DNA of 64,000 bases from Thermoplasmata archaeon (lineage in GTDB: Archaea; Thermoplasmatota; Thermoplasmata; Methanomassiliicoccales; Methanomethylophilaceae): assembly GCA_015063225.1 (NCBI GenBank), contig SUSU01000002.1, positions 1 through 64,000 on the forward strand, written 5' to 3'. How positions within the stretch are numbered: position 1 is the first letter of the stretch; each line of letters begins with the position of its first letter. Shown here piece by piece: positions 20,445 through 30,754 of the stretch. Position numbers and translations under genes: made by a program. A model generated the notes under the pieces. The model made no database searches, had not been told where the DNA came from, and saw only the letters and a list, made by a program, of their open reading frames with translations.

Positions 20445-21279
20445 TTATTGACATATAATGGCGTATGTCAGATAATACCATTACCAAAAGAACCAGCCCG
20501 GCAGCGGCGAGGCCGAGCAGAAGAGCCGCTTCCGCGCCCTCGCTGAAGTATGCGATTATGCTCGAACAGTCAAGGACCGTGTGCATGACGATGGTGACGT
20601 GGAGGCCGTATTCGCAGAACATGTATCCGAAGATCAACCCGCTGACGAATATCTGGGGGACCTTGGAGGCGTTCCATCCTTCCAGATGCAGCAGTCCGAA
20701 GATCAGCGCCGAGATGATGATGAAGACCCATGCGGCCTTCGTCGTGCCGAATCCTCCGAACAGCATCCTGGCGGAATGGCCGTGCCCGGACAGGAGGGCG
20801 ATTACGGCAACGGGCAGCCCGATGAGAAGGAGTCTGCATATGAATTCCTCTTCCGACCCCGCGATCATGAACATCGCTCCGAGCTCGAGGTCCGTATAGC
20901 CGTCCATGAAACTCTCTTCGATTGGCGCCCCGACGGCCTGAAGGGCGAGGACCATGACGATGGAGAGGAATATGAGAACCGCCAGTGCGGATCCCCCCGC
21001 GGCGATGCCGGAGGTCCTGAAACGGCCCTCGACCTTCGAGGGGTCGGCGGCACCGACGGTCTTGTCGATGAGCTCTTTGACAAGAAGAGCCAGACATAGC
21101 AGGAACACGAGGAGGCTGATTATGAATTCCGGCAGCCCCACGCTGTCATTGAGGGTGTGGAGCTCGGCTCCGTTGACGGCGAAGAACGCCATCGAGATCA
21201 CAGATGTCACCAGGATGAACGCCACCGAGTAGAGTGCGGCGATGCGGTACAGGTGATTGGGGTAGCCTTCCTCATTCAT
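20389..21279 (-). CDS. CPBP-family intramembrane metalloprotease (tandem paralog)
   Basis: EEEFICR, FGLLHLEGW; similar layout to the neighbouring ORF. Confidence 0.82.
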   Translation of the reverse strand: MNEEGYPNHLYRIAALYSVAFILVTSVISMAFFAVNGAELHTLNDSVGLPEFIISLLVFLLCLALLVKELIDKTVGAADPSKVEGRFRTSGIAAGGSALAVLIFLSIVMVLALQAVGAPIEESFMDGYTDLELGAMFMIAGSEEEFICRLLLIGLPVAVIALLSGHGHSARMLFGGFGTTKAAWVFIIISALIFGLLHLEGWNASKVPQIFVSGLIFGYMFCEYGLHVTIVMHTVLDCSSIIAYFSEGAEAALLLGLAAAGLVLLVMVLSDIRHYMSINEYAPECAESVLRMWTRH

Positions 21280-21886
21280 CGGACAACAGCTCCGCTATCC
21301 CGTCGGCCCTCTCGCACTCGATCACCGCCAGCAGGCTCTTGCGGTACTGTGCGGTGCTGCGGATCTCCTTGGCGATGTACTTCTCCCTGAAGAGGTCGAG
21401 TTTGCGCAGGCCCTTGTTCTGCGATACGAACGCATCCCAGCTCTTGGCCATCGCTTCCGGCGAACCGATGTCGAGGGTCACCTTCATGCCCTTCTTGGCG
21501 AGCCTGTGCTGGTTGGTGAACTGGAATGCCGATACGCAGTTCATGTAAGCGGTGTCGAAGTCCTCGTCCTTCATGTCCAGAGGAATCACGGAGATGCCGT
21601 CGGTGGTGCAGAGGTCGATTAGCTCGCAGAAAGCGGGGCTCGGGGCCTCGACCTCCCCGAAATAGGACATCCTCTCCGCGTAGACGATGTCGAGCTCGCT
21701 TATCTCGTAGAGGTCCTCGGGAATCTCCTTGCGGCGGCGTACCGCCTCCACTCCCTCTATACCCAGCGAGACGGCGTACGCCTCGTACTTGCCGTAAGCA
21801 TCCCTGACCTTCTGGCCCTCCGAAACGAGGCCGGATACGACCGGGAGTATGTCGACCTTGCAGTCCCCCACGCGGAGACTGATCAT
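21272..21886 (-). CDS. Conserved hypothetical protein
   Basis: ORF co-oriented and overlapping with neighbours. Confidence 0.6.
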   Translation of the reverse strand: MISLRVGDCKVDILPVVSGLVSEGQKVRDAYGKYEAYAVSLGIEGVEAVRRRKEIPEDLYEISELDIVYAERMSYFGEVEAPSPAFCELIDLCTTDGISVIPLDMKDEDFDTAYMNCVSAFQFTNQHRLAKKGMKVTLDIGSPEAMAKSWDAFVSQNKGLRKLDLFREKYIAKEIRSTAQYRKSLLAVIECERADGIAELLSDE

Positions 21887-22845
21887 CTGCGTGTGCTCCT
21901 TGACAGGATGAGGTCGTTCAGGATGGAGATGTCGTCTATCTTCTTCAGTTCCTCGTCGCTGACGAGCGCGGTGTTCGCGATGGAGTCCTCCGCGGGTTTC
22001 TTGTTGACGATGATCACCGCGGGGCGCTTCGACATGCTGGAGAGCTCGGAGGCGGCGATGGCCTTGTCGATGAGCGCGGTGTCATGGGAATCGACGCCGG
22101 TGAGGACGACTATCCCGTGGTCGATGTCGCGGCTGACCGCTTCGAACGGGCTCTTGACGATGGGTGTGATGGTGTATCCGATGGTCATCATCCTGTCCAG
22201 GGACGGGGAGTTGGTCTGTACGGCCTGGGAGATCTCCAGCGGATTGCCCTCCTTCTGCCTCTCCTCCTGACTGTACCTGAACGGGTCGAGGGGTTCGATG
22301 AGGGGGGTGTTGAGGAACTCCTCCAGCCTCAGTGCGGCATCGATCATGGCGCCCATGCCGGTCTCGTAGAGCTGGATGGTCCTGCGGGACACCCCTGCGG
22401 CATCCGCGAGCGCACCGAGGCTGATGTTCTGCGAGGTGCGGATGTCGCGGAGCGTGTCGCCGTCGAGGTTGACGTAAAGTCCGCCGGGTGCGGCGAAGAT
22501 GAACGGGGGGACGTCCTCGATGAGGTACTCGGACAGTGTCTTCACCGATATGATGGGGATCTTGAACCTGGTGTAGACGATGCCGTCCTCGAGGGGCCCG
22601 GAGCCGGTGCTCTCTCCGATAACGAGGGGGTTGCCGCCGAGGGCCTCGGATATTGTCTTGAGCTCGTTGGCGCCGGAGCGGGTGAACGCATCGACGTTCC
22701 CCAGTACCTTCACCACGATGAGTGTGTCGTCGCGTCTGGCGACGAAGTTGAAACAGATGCTCCGTATGCGGAGGTTGGAGGAGACGTCGAACCCCGCTTT
22801 CGCGAGGATGGCGCGGGCCGTATTGACGATTTCCTCTCTGGTCAT
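21883..22845 (-). CDS. Archaeal HTH transcriptional regulator (COG1395-like)
   Basis: N-terminal nuclease-like fold and Cro/XRE HTH (NISLGALADAAGVSRRTIQLYETG). Confidence 0.8.
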   Translation of the reverse strand: MTREEIVNTARAILAKAGFDVSSNLRIRSICFNFVARRDDTLIVVKVLGNVDAFTRSGANELKTISEALGGNPLVIGESTGSGPLEDGIVYTRFKIPIISVKTLSEYLIEDVPPFIFAAPGGLYVNLDGDTLRDIRTSQNISLGALADAAGVSRRTIQLYETGMGAMIDAALRLEEFLNTPLIEPLDPFRYSQEERQKEGNPLEISQAVQTNSPSLDRMMTIGYTITPIVKSPFEAVSRDIDHGIVVLTGVDSHDTALIDKAIAASELSSMSKRPAVIIVNKKPAEDSIANTALVSDEELKKIDDISILNDLILSRSTRR

Positions 22846-22937
22846 AATGTGGATATGGATAAAAACTTGTATAAAATCTTGCGCTGTTTTAAATGACCCA
22901 GCGTCGGGGTGTCGTGCTTTGCGGCATCGGGATGGGA

Positions 22938-22965
22938 CGCGCCCGCCGGCGATGCGGCGGGCGCG
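22938..22965 (-). terminator. 11-bp perfect GC-rich hairpin downstream of cdc48
   Basis: CGCGCCCGCCG-GCGATG-CGGCGGGCGCG. Confidence 0.45.
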
Positions 22966-22991
22966 AAGGGATTCAGGGATGGCAGGGTACC

Positions 22992-25172
22992 TCAGGCGGA
23001 GCGGTACGGGCCTCCGTCGTAGGACTCCAGGTCCTTCTTGGCCTGGGGCCCGAACTTGGTGACCGCGCCCTGCAGGTCGGCCATGGTGACCTTGCAGTTC
23101 TCGATCTCCTCGTCGGTGGGCATCTGACCCTTGGCGACGAGGTTCCTGACCGCGGTCATGACGGCCTCGTTGCAGATCGCGGAGAGGTCCGCACCGGTGC
23201 AGCCCTCGGTCTCCTTGGCGAGGGCCCCGATGTCGACATCGTCGGCAAGGGGCTTGCTGCGGAGCTGTATCTCGAGGATGGACTTCCTCGAGGCTTCGTC
23301 CGGGGGACCGACCAGGATGGCCTTGTCGAATCTCCCGGGCCTGAGCAGGGCGGGGTCGATGATGTCGGGACGGTTGGTCGCCGCGATCACCACGACGTCG
23401 TTCATGGGTTCGAGACCGTCGAGCTCGGTGAGTATCTGGCTCACCACCCTCTCGGTGACCTGCGAGTCGTCACCTCCGCCCCTTACCGGGGCGATGGAGT
23501 CGATCTCGTCCATGAACACCACGCAGGGGCTCGCCATGCGGGCCTTCCTGAACGTCTCCCTCACGGCCTTCTCGGATTCGCCGACGTACTTGTTGAGGAA
23601 CTCCGGGCCCTTCACGGAGATGAAGTTCGCCTCGGATTCGGTGGCGACGGCCTTCGCGAGCATGGTCTTACCGGTTCCCGGGGGACCGTAGAGCAGGATC
23701 CCCTTCGGGGGTTTGGCGTTCATGTGGGCGAATATCTTGTCGTACTTCAGCGGCCATTCGACGGCTTCCCTGAGCTGCTGTTTCGCATCCTCGAGGGCAC
23801 CGATGTCCTCCCACCTCACGTTAGGCTTCTCGATCAGGACCTCCCTCATGGCGGAGGGCTGCAGTCCCTTCATGGCCTCGATGAAGTCCGCGGCGGTGAC
23901 GTTGATGCTGTTCAGCACCTCGGTGGGGATGGTGTCGTCCTCGGAGTTCACGTCGGGCAGTACCCTCCTGAGTGCGGCCATGGCGGCCTCCCTGCAGAGG
24001 GCGGCGATGTCGGCACCCACGTATCCATGGGTCTTGTCGGCGAGGGCCTGCAGGTCCACGTCCTTGTCGAGGGGCATGCCCCTGGTGTGGATCTGGAGGA
24101 TCTCCAGTCTGCCGTGCCTGTCGGGCACGCCGATCTCGATCTCCCTGTCGAACCTGCCGGGTCTCCTCAGGGCCTCGTCTATGGAGTTGGGGCGGTTGGT
24201 CGCACCGATGACCACGACCCTTCCGCGGGCGTTCAGCCCGTCCATCAGGGACAGGAGCTGTGCGACTATCCTCCTCTCCTCCTCTCCCTGGGTGTCGCCC
24301 CTCTTGGGGGCGATGGAGTCGATCTCGTCGATGAAGATGATGGAGGGGGCGTTCTCCTCGGCATCCTTGAAGATCTCCCTGAGCTTGCCCTCGGACTCGC
24401 CGTAGAACTTGCTCACGATCTCCGGTCCCCCGATGGAGATGAAGTTGCTGCTCGTCTCGCCTGCGACGGCCTTCGCGAGCATGGTCTTACCGGTTCCCGG
24501 CGGTCCGTGGAGGAGCACGCCTTTGGGCGCTTCCACGCCCAGCCTCTTGAAGAGCTCGGGGTGTTTCAGCGGCAGTTCGATCATCTCGCGGACCTGGCGG
24601 ACCGCGTCGCCTAGACCCCCTATGTCGTCGTAGGAGACCTTCGGGACGTCCATGCCCTCCTTGGAGACGGGTTTGGTGTTGATCTTGACCTTGGTGCTCG
24701 GCATCATGACGATGGCGTCGCCGGTGGGGGCGAACGAGGTCACGACGAGGTCGATGCGGTTCCCCATGATGTTCATGGAGAGGACGTCGCCCTTGGCGAA
24801 CGCGCGGCCTTCGAGCGCCTGTGCCAGATAGTCCTCCCCGCCCTGCAGGCGGAGCTCCCCGATGGGGGAGAAAGTGATCCTCTCGGCGATCTTGGAGTCG
24901 GCCTTGCGGACCTCGACCCTGTCCCCGATGGAGACACCGGCGTTGCGCCTGGTGGTCCCGTCGAGGCGGACGTTCCCGGCGTTGTAGTCCATGCTGTCGC
25001 CGGGCAGTATCTTGACGGCGGTCTTCTTGTTGCCTATGATCAGCGCGATGTCGCCCGCTTTCAGTCCGAGCGGGTCCATGAGTGCGGGGTCCAGTCTCGC
25101 TGCGCCCCTCCCGGCCTCGCCGGCCCTCATCTCGTCGACTTTGATAATCCTGTTAACATCGGACATTTTCAA
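22992..25172 (-). CDS. cdc48: CDC48/VCP-like AAA+ ATPase (two AAA modules)
   Basis: Double Walker [19 protein letters not shown] motifs, N-domain. Confidence 0.97.
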   Translation of the reverse strand: MKMSDVNRIIKVDEMRAGEAGRGAARLDPALMDPLGLKAGDIALIIGNKKTAVKILPGDSMDYNAGNVRLDGTTRRNAGVSIGDRVEVRKADSKIAERITFSPIGELRLQGGEDYLAQALEGRAFAKGDVLSMNIMGNRIDLVVTSFAPTGDAIVMMPSTKVKINTKPVSKEGMDVPKVSYDDIGGLGDAVRQVREMIELPLKHPELFKRLGVEAPKGVLLHGPPGTGKTMLAKAVAGETSSNFISIGGPEIVSKFYGESEGKLREIFKDAEENAPSIIFIDEIDSIAPKRGDTQGEEERRIVAQLLSLMDGLNARGRVVVIGATNRPNSIDEALRRPGRFDREIEIGVPDRHGRLEILQIHTRGMPLDKDVDLQALADKTHGYVGADIAALCREAAMAALRRVLPDVNSEDDTIPTEVLNSINVTAADFIEAMKGLQPSAMREVLIEKPNVRWEDIGALEDAKQQLREAVEWPLKYDKIFAHMNAKPPKGILLYGPPGTGKTMLAKAVATESEANFISVKGPEFLNKYVGESEKAVRETFRKARMASPCVVFMDEIDSIAPVRGGGDDSQVTERVVSQILTELDGLEPMNDVVVIAATNRPDIIDPALLRPGRFDKAILVGPPDEASRKSILEIQLRSKPLADDVDIGALAKETEGCTGADLSAICNEAVMTAVRNLVAKGQMPTDEEIENCKVTMADLQGAVTKFGPQAKKDLESYDGGPYRSA

Positions 25173-25813
25173 TCCTCCTTAGCGTAATCGTTCATGTCGC
25201 GGAATGTCGCGACTATCTCATCTATCATCCTGGAGACCATGTTCTGGCTCCATCCTATGTCCTTGGAGATGTCGTCGGCCCCCCAGTTGGGGCGGTTGAG
25301 CATCTCGTACAGCAGCGCCCTGTGCTCGTAGTCCATCCCGTCGACGTCGGCGTTCCTCAGGAACCCGTTGATCAGCGAGTTGCGCTCCCTGATGAGCTGC
25401 TGCCTCTGTTTCTCGAACTCCGACAGCTGCCTGTCGATGGATGCGATCCTGGTACGGATGTCGTCCAGCTTCCTCTCGTCCTCCTTCGGGGCAGGCAGGG
25501 CCTTCTGCTCCGTTTTCGGATTGTTGCTCGTCATCCTGACCTCGAACATGTTCCCGCGCATGTCGATCACGATGCTGAACTCGGACCTGGGGCGGTAGAA
25601 GGTCCTGTCGGGGCCCATGTTGCTGCTCTCGCGATAGCGTTCGAGCAGTCCTTCCTTCTCCATAAGAGCGAGGTTCTTCATGATCGCCTGCTGGGAGATG
25701 CCGAGTTCATGGGAGAGCTGGAGCGGGTAGTGGGGTTCCCTCACCAGGGCCTGCAGTATCCTGCGCCTCGTGGGGTTCTCCACTATCGATAGTATGCTGT
25801 CCATGTCTGTCAT
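25169..25813 (-). CDS. ArsR-like winged-helix regulator with coiled coil, overlapping cdc48 start
   Basis: [45 protein letters not shown]. Confidence 0.85.
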   Translation of the reverse strand: MTDMDSILSIVENPTRRRILQALVREPHYPLQLSHELGISQQAIMKNLALMEKEGLLERYRESSNMGPDRTFYRPRSEFSIVIDMRGNMFEVRMTSNNPKTEQKALPAPKEDERKLDDIRTRIASIDRQLSEFEKQRQQLIRERNSLINGFLRNADVDGMDYEHRALLYEMLNRPNWGADDISKDIGWSQNMVSRMIDEIVATFRDMNDYAKED

Positions 25814-25832
25814 CGGTATCCCTCCAATGGTT

Positions 25833-25866
25833 TACAACTAATGGTTGTATAGTTAGCGCTACTATA
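25833..25866 (-). promoter_or_regulatory. Two adjacent palindromes in the HTH-cdc48 promoter
   Basis: TACAAC-TAATG-GTTGTA and TATAG-T-TAGCGCTA-CTATA 20-55 nt upstream of the HTH start. Confidence 0.55.
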
Positions 25867-25922
25867 TAGATGTTGTTATGTGGCAGGTCACCGAGCACGG
25901 AATGACAGGGAATGTCTGGCCT

Positions 25923-26375
25923 TCAGAGGCCCTTGTTGAACATCGGGTCTACCGAGCGCAGCACTCCGAGGCAGAAAATGGGGTAGAAATCGACACCGTC
26001 GTCGCGTACGGAGACATTCCACTTCCCGAACGCGGTGTGTCTGAAACGGCCCGCGGGTGTGGGGACCTCGTCGGTGCCGACATAGATGCGCGAGGGGCGG
26101 CCGTCGAGATAGGTCTCGATGTATTGGTTCATGTGGTTGACCGTCTCGTATCCCTGCGCGGTGATCATCCTGGCGACGGATGCGAGGGAGAGATCGTCGC
26201 CCATGAAGCTCATGAAGAGGCCGTCGAGTTCCTCCGCGGCGGATGGTTTGATCTCCTTCTTGGCCGCCACGAATCCGAGTATGCCGTCGAGGGCCGCTTC
26301 GCTGAACCCTGATTTCAGGACGAAGTCGCGGAATTTTTCCTCTTTCCACGGGGCAGCGGGCTTATCGGGAGACAT
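25923..26375 (-). CDS. Hypothetical protein
   Basis: 150-aa ORF, intact, between promoter regions. Confidence 0.55.
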   Translation of the reverse strand: MSPDKPAAPWKEEKFRDFVLKSGFSEAALDGILGFVAAKKEIKPSAAEELDGLFMSFMGDDLSLASVARMITAQGYETVNHMNQYIETYLDGRPSRIYVGTDEVPTPAGRFRHTAFGKWNVSVRDDGVDFYPIFCLGVLRSVDPMFNKGL

Positions 26376-26436
26376 CGGTCGGGGTTACTGCCCTCTTCTA
26401 TAAACATTTTAAATAGAGACTATCGTAACCAGAATT

Positions 26437-27489
26437 ATGCGCGGCGAGTTGGAAGGCTCCTCTGTTTTCATAAGGAACGTCCGGGAGGCTAGTCAGACCT
26501 ACAGCAAGGGCTGCTTCGGTTATCCCCTCAGCGGAGGCTTCCTGGAGCTCGACCTGGTGGAGGCCGCTTTCCTCCTCGCCCACGAGCGCCTCGATGTCTA
26601 CGACGGCAAGAGGAAGATGACCTTCGCGGACATCTTCGAGAGGGCCTCCCGTCTCATCGACGGTTTCGACATCAAGTACATGGTCTACCGCGATCTCCGT
26701 GAGGGCAGGGGATTCATCGTGAAGCCCGGCTCCGGGGACTACGACTTCCGCGTCTACGCCCGCGGGGTTCTCCCTTCGGATGCTCCCCCCGCCTATCTCG
26801 TGGTCGCCGCCTCGGAGAGCACCTCCACCGATTTCAGTGTCTTCTCCGGCGATGCGGCCGGCGCCGAGGACATGGGGAAGAAGCTCCTCTACGCCGTGGC
26901 GGACGAGGAGGGCGACATCACCTACTACCGCATGGAGGTCGTCGATCCCCGCGGGAAATACAGGTGCCAGTCATCCGAGGTCCGTACGCAGGGGTCCCTT
27001 GTGGGTGACAGGGTGTTCGTCTACGACGGCTGCGGCGCGAGCGCGCTCAGGAAGGAGGCGTTCTATGGGAAGGAGTGGGGCGGCGTTCTCCAGCTGTCCC
27101 TGATCGAGAGCTGCTATCTCACCTCCAGGGGTGAGCTTGAGGTCACCGATTCCTTCGGCAAGAAGCTCTCCGTGGATGACATCAAATCCATCGGCAGGCA
27201 CACGCAGGACGGCTTCGGATATCGTTACAAGGCCTATGCCGACCTCAGGGGTAGGGGGCTCCTGGTGAAGGCCGGGTTCAAGTACGGTACGCATTTCCGC
27301 CTGTACGAGGACGATCCCGATTCCTGCCACGCCCGCTATCTCGTCCATGCCGTCCCCGCTTCCACGACGGCCGTCTGGCCGGAGATCTCGCGCATAGTCC
27401 GCCTTTCCGGAGGCGTACGCAAGGAGATCCTGTTCTGCAGGGTCGGCGAGGACAACGAGTACCTCTCGTTCAAGTGGTTCAAGCCGTGA
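26437..27489 (+). CDS. endA: tRNA-splicing endonuclease (two-repeat form)
   Basis: Two similar EndA-like halves (YMVYRDLREGRGFIVKPG...FRVYARG and YKAYADLRGRGLLVKAG...HFRLYED, H and K catalytic region). Confidence 0.85.
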   Translation: MRGELEGSSVFIRNVREASQTYSKGCFGYPLSGGFLELDLVEAAFLLAHERLDVYDGKRKMTFADIFERASRLIDGFDIKYMVYRDLREGRGFIVKPGSGDYDFRVYARGVLPSDAPPAYLVVAASESTSTDFSVFSGDAAGAEDMGKKLLYAVADEEGDITYYRMEVVDPRGKYRCQSSEVRTQGSLVGDRVFVYDGCGASALRKEAFYGKEWGGVLQLSLIESCYLTSRGELEVTDSFGKKLSVDDIKSIGRHTQDGFGYRYKAYADLRGRGLLVKAGFKYGTHFRLYEDDPDSCHARYLVHAVPASTTAVWPEISRIVRLSGGVRKEILFCRVGEDNEYLSFKWFKP

Positions 27490-28041
27490 TCATCCCTCGT
27501 ATCCGATGCCGAACACGAGGTCGGTAGTGAACCCCTTCATTTTGTTTCCCCCGATCTCGAAGTTGCCTTCGAATCCCGCGGGCATCCTGTAGACGAAGCA
27601 CCTCTCCAGTGGGGCATCGCTCCCGAAGGAACTGATGAGCCTCTGCAGGAGCGGTCCGCACCATCCCCTGCCGCGGCCCCTGGGGGTCTCGGCCTCGATG
27701 TTCTCGGCGTGATCGATGAGCATACGGGTCCCGTTCAGGTAGAGGTCTGCTACAATGCTGCCGAGGATGCGGGGCAGATCCGGGTCCACCGATCTCAGCC
27801 TATCCTCGAAAACGGGATCCCTGGCTCCTATGTATCCGAAGCCGAGGTTCCGCCGTTTCATGTAGTGTATGCGGTGGCGGACGTCGACGGAATCCGACAC
27901 TATCGACGGCCAGTCGGGGCCGAGTACGTAGCCGGAGTCCATGGCCTCCAGTTCGTCGCGGTCGCGTTCGTCCATACCGCCTTCCAGACGAAAACGGAAG
28001 GCGGCGGAGGCCGAGGCCTCCAGGACGGTGAGTGTTTTCAT
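27490..28041 (-). CDS. Hypothetical protein downstream of tfb
   Basis: [10 protein letters not shown]... in the C-terminal part of a longer track ORF; start overlaps tfb stop. Confidence 0.6.
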   Translation of the reverse strand: MKTLTVLEASASAAFRFRLEGGMDERDRDELEAMDSGYVLGPDWPSIVSDSVDVRHRIHYMKRRNLGFGYIGARDPVFEDRLRSVDPDLPRILGSIVADLYLNGTRMLIDHAENIEAETPRGRGRGWCGPLLQRLISSFGSDAPLERCFVYRMPAGFEGNFEIGGNKMKGFTTDLVFGIGYEG

Positions 28042-28973
28042 CAGAGCTGGATCTCGATGCCGAGCTTCTCGGTGAGTTCCTTGTAGCGGTTCCTGATGGT
28101 GACCTCGGTCACGCCGGCGACGTCGGCGACCTCGCGCTGGGTGCGGCGCTCGTTGCACATGATCGAGGAGATGTAGATGGCAGCGGCGGCGACACCGGTG
28201 GGTCCGCGTCCGGAGGTGAGCTCCTTCTCGGAGGCGTCCTTCAGGATCTCGGCGGCCTTGGTCTGGACCTCTCCGCTGAGCTTCAGCTCGGAGCAGAACC
28301 TCTGGACGTAGTCCTGGGGTTTGGTGGGCATGAGCTTCAGCTTGAGCTCGCGGGTCATGAACCTGTAGGTGCGGCCGATCTCCTTCCTTCCGACGCGGCT
28401 GCTGTTGGCGACCTCGCCGAGGGTCCTGGGGACACCGCACTGCCTGCAGGCGGCGTAGAGGGAGGCGGCGACGACGCCCTCGATGGAGCGTCCGCGGATG
28501 AGGTTCTTCCCGACGGCCTTCCTGTAGATCATGGCGGCGGTCTCGCGGACGTTGCGGGGCAGTCCCATGGCGGAGGCCATGCGGTCGAGTTCGGAGAGTG
28601 CGAATGCGAGGTTGCGCTCGGTGGCGTTGGATACCCTGATCCTGCGCTGCCACTTCCTCAGCCTGTACAGCTGTGCGCGGTTGCGGGTGGGGATGCTCTT
28701 TCCGTAGGAGTCTTTGTTCTTCCAGGAGATTTCGGTGGAAAGACCCTTGTCGTGGATGGTGTAGGTCATGGGGGCTCCGGCCCTGGCTCTCTTCTCCCCC
28801 TGCTCGACGTCGAAGGCCCTCCACTCGGGACCCTGGTCGATGAAGTTGTCGTCAAGAACGAGTCCGCATTTCTCGCAGACCAGTTCGCCGCGCTCGTAAT
28901 CGCGGGTGAGGTGGGTGCTTCCGCACTCCGGGCAGACAGTGATCTCCTCAGTTTCTTCTTTTTGTCTTGCCAT
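28041..28973 (-). CDS. tfb: Transcription initiation factor TFB
   Basis: Zinc ribbon [24 protein letters not shown] plus two cyclin-like repeats. Confidence 0.97.
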   Translation of the reverse strand: MARQKEETEEITVCPECGSTHLTRDYERGELVCEKCGLVLDDNFIDQGPEWRAFDVEQGEKRARAGAPMTYTIHDKGLSTEISWKNKDSYGKSIPTRNRAQLYRLRKWQRRIRVSNATERNLAFALSELDRMASAMGLPRNVRETAAMIYRKAVGKNLIRGRSIEGVVAASLYAACRQCGVPRTLGEVANSSRVGRKEIGRTYRFMTRELKLKLMPTKPQDYVQRFCSELKLSGEVQTKAAEILKDASEKELTSGRGPTGVAAAAIYISSIMCNERRTQREVADVAGVTEVTIRNRYKELTEKLGIEIQL

Positions 28974-29202
28974 TTGGTTTCGCTCCGTTGAAATAGAGTT
29001 CGGTTCCGGGTTTGATGGTGGTTTCGCTGTCCAGGGCTACGGATGCGTAGGGTGCGTCGACGGGTCCGAACAGTCTCTGTACGCGGCCTATCCGGCGGTG
29101 TCTGCCGTCTAGGACCTCATCGCCGATGGAAGGGGTCTCGGCGCACATCACGACCGCGTGCATCCCGGCGGTCATGCCCGTGACTGTGCCCAATACCTTC
29201 AT
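28948..29202 (-). CDS. gar1: H/ACA RNP component Gar1
   Basis: [29 protein letters not shown]. Confidence 0.88.
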   Translation of the reverse strand: MKVLGTVTGMTAGMHAVVMCAETPSIGDEVLDGRHRRIGRVQRLFGPVDAPYASVALDSETTIKPGTELYFNGAKPNGKTKRRN

Positions 29203-29351
29203 ATACAGCGCCTTATGTTAAATCATAGTAGGACTTTTATTTAAAGATATGTAATATCTTTATTTACTTTGAAAAATGTAGTATATAAAGCGCGTACCTG
29301 GATTATATCCAATCGGCATGTATTTTTGTTACATGCGGGCACTTTATTCCA

Positions 29352-29640
29352 TCACCAAAGGTGCTTGCGCAGTTTGTCGAGGATGGTGGTTATCGCCGCA
29401 TCATCCTCCTCGAAGTGGATTTCCTCGAAGTCTGAATCGGCAGGCGGAATCCCTTGGGGGGTTCGGGGCGTTTGGAGTATCCTCCGGTCAGAACAGCAGC
29501 ATGCACTGTATCACGATGGCTACGAGGAACAGAGTCTTGTACACGCGTATGACGGGTTTTCCCTTCTCGAGGAACGGATAGAAAGTGTTCGGGGCTCCCC
29601 CTCCGTATTCGTACTCGAAATCTAACTCAGATAAATATGG
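29352..29640 (-). pseudogene. Possible decayed/frameshifted small membrane protein
   Basis: FEYEYGGGAPNTFYPFLEKGKPVIRVYKTLFLVAIVIQCMLLF* in one frame, then ...GIPPADSDFEEIHFEEDDAAITTILDKLRKHLW* in another. Confidence 0.3.
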
Positions 29641-29869
29641 GCTGGTGGTACAACGGGGACGAATCTATCAGACAATCCTATTATCGTATGTATCTGGCTC
29701 ATTACGGGGCCGATGTCCGGGGATCTTTCCGTGTGCGGTAATCCGGCCGTTGCTGCTCCCCAGCCAGTGCTGAAACGTGTTTCTGTGCGTCTTAAAGTTT
29801 TATATAAGCCGTACCCATATTGGCGCGTAGTCAGATGCCCCACGGCATCAATAATTTGGAGGCAAATCA

Positions 29870-30178
29870 ATGGATTGGACCATTTGGATGTTCCTGACCA
29901 TAGTCTTTGTCGTGCTCGGCATCGCTATGATCGCTCTCGGCATCTTCTCTGCCTACTTCGGCAAGGGTAAGAACCGCAACTACGGACTGCTGCTCGCCGT
30001 CGTCGGCGCTATCGTTCTCATCGTCTGGGTTTACCTGGCCGCTGACAGCGGAATCGAACCCATCTCCGATGTCCACGTCTTCGACCTCTTGCGTGACACC
30101 CTGATCCACCTGGTCGGTGTCCTCGTCGGTGTCCTCATCGCCGCCGGCATCTTCCTGGTCACCGTTCTCAAGTCCTGA
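29870..30178 (+). CDS. Small three-TM membrane protein
   Basis: Hydrophobic ORF with SD (ttggagg) and TATA box at ~29799. Confidence 0.65.
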   Translation: MDWTIWMFLTIVFVVLGIAMIALGIFSAYFGKGKNRNYGLLLAVVGAIVLIVWVYLAADSGIEPISDVHVFDLLRDTLIHLVGVLVGVLIAAGIFLVTVLKS

Positions 30179-30194
30179 GCGGATCAAACTCCTT

Positions 30195-30210
30195 GGGGGC
30201 TCCGGCCCCC
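30195..30210 (+). terminator. Stem-loop with TCCG tetraloop plus T-rich tail
   Basis: GGGGGC-TCCG-GCCCCC then TTCACCCTTTTATT. Confidence 0.6.
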
Positions 30211-30271
30211 TTCACCCTTTTATTGCGCCCGCGTGCGATAGCTTATAATCCCCTTCCAAGATGGGGAATCC

Positions 30272-30754
30272 ATGTCTAAAGTCCTCGTCATCATGGGGAG
30301 CAAGAGCGACTTCGATGTCGCAGCCAAAGGTATCGCCGTGCTGAAGAAGTTCGGCGTGGATTACGAGGTCGTGGTCTCCTCGGCCCACCGCACCCCCGAG
30401 CGTACTAAACAGCTCGTCCAGAACAGCGACGCAGGCGTCTTCATCGCCATCGCGGGGCTCTCCGCTGCCCTTCCCGGGGTGGTCGCCTCCTTCACCACCA
30501 AACCCGTGATCGGAGTCCCCGTCAAGGGGGACCTGAACTACGATGCCCTCCTCTCCGTCGTGCAGATGCCCCCGGGCATCCCCGTAGCCGCCGTCGGACT
30601 GAACCGCGCCGACAACGCCGCCACCCTCGCCGTGGAGATCCTCTCCCTCTCCGACCCCTCCCTCGCCGCCAAGCTCCTGGAGGACAGGAAGGCTCAGGCC
30701 GAAAAGGTCGAGAAGGACTCCGAGACCGTCTCCGCAGATGCCATGAAGGTGTGA
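30272..30754 (+). CDS. purE: AIR carboxylase / N5-CAIR mutase
   Basis: [17 protein letters not shown] motifs. Confidence 0.93.
   Translation: MSKVLVIMGSKSDFDVAAKGIAVLKKFGVDYEVVVSSAHRTPERTKQLVQNSDAGVFIAIAGLSAALPGVVASFTTKPVIGVPVKGDLNYDALLSVVQMPPGIPVAAVGLNRADNAATLAVEILSLSDPSLAAKLLEDRKAQAEKVEKDSETVSADAMKV

Noticed and set aside
22938-22965. Perfect 11-bp GC hairpin considered as a riboswitch/ncRNA
   Set aside because: Located just past the cdc48 stop with no other structure; simplest reading is terminator/3' stem.
22893-24614. 573-aa plus-strand ORF
   Set aside because: Antisense of cdc48; Gly/Val/His/Asp-rich shadow translation.
28042-28824. N-terminal part of the 444-aa minus ORF 27490-28824
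   Set aside because: Arg/His-rich shadow of tfb; the plausible CDS starts at 28041.
29203-29869. Possible RNase P or SRP RNA in the long spacer
   Set aside because: Could not find diagnostic conserved motifs by eye; left as an open spacer.
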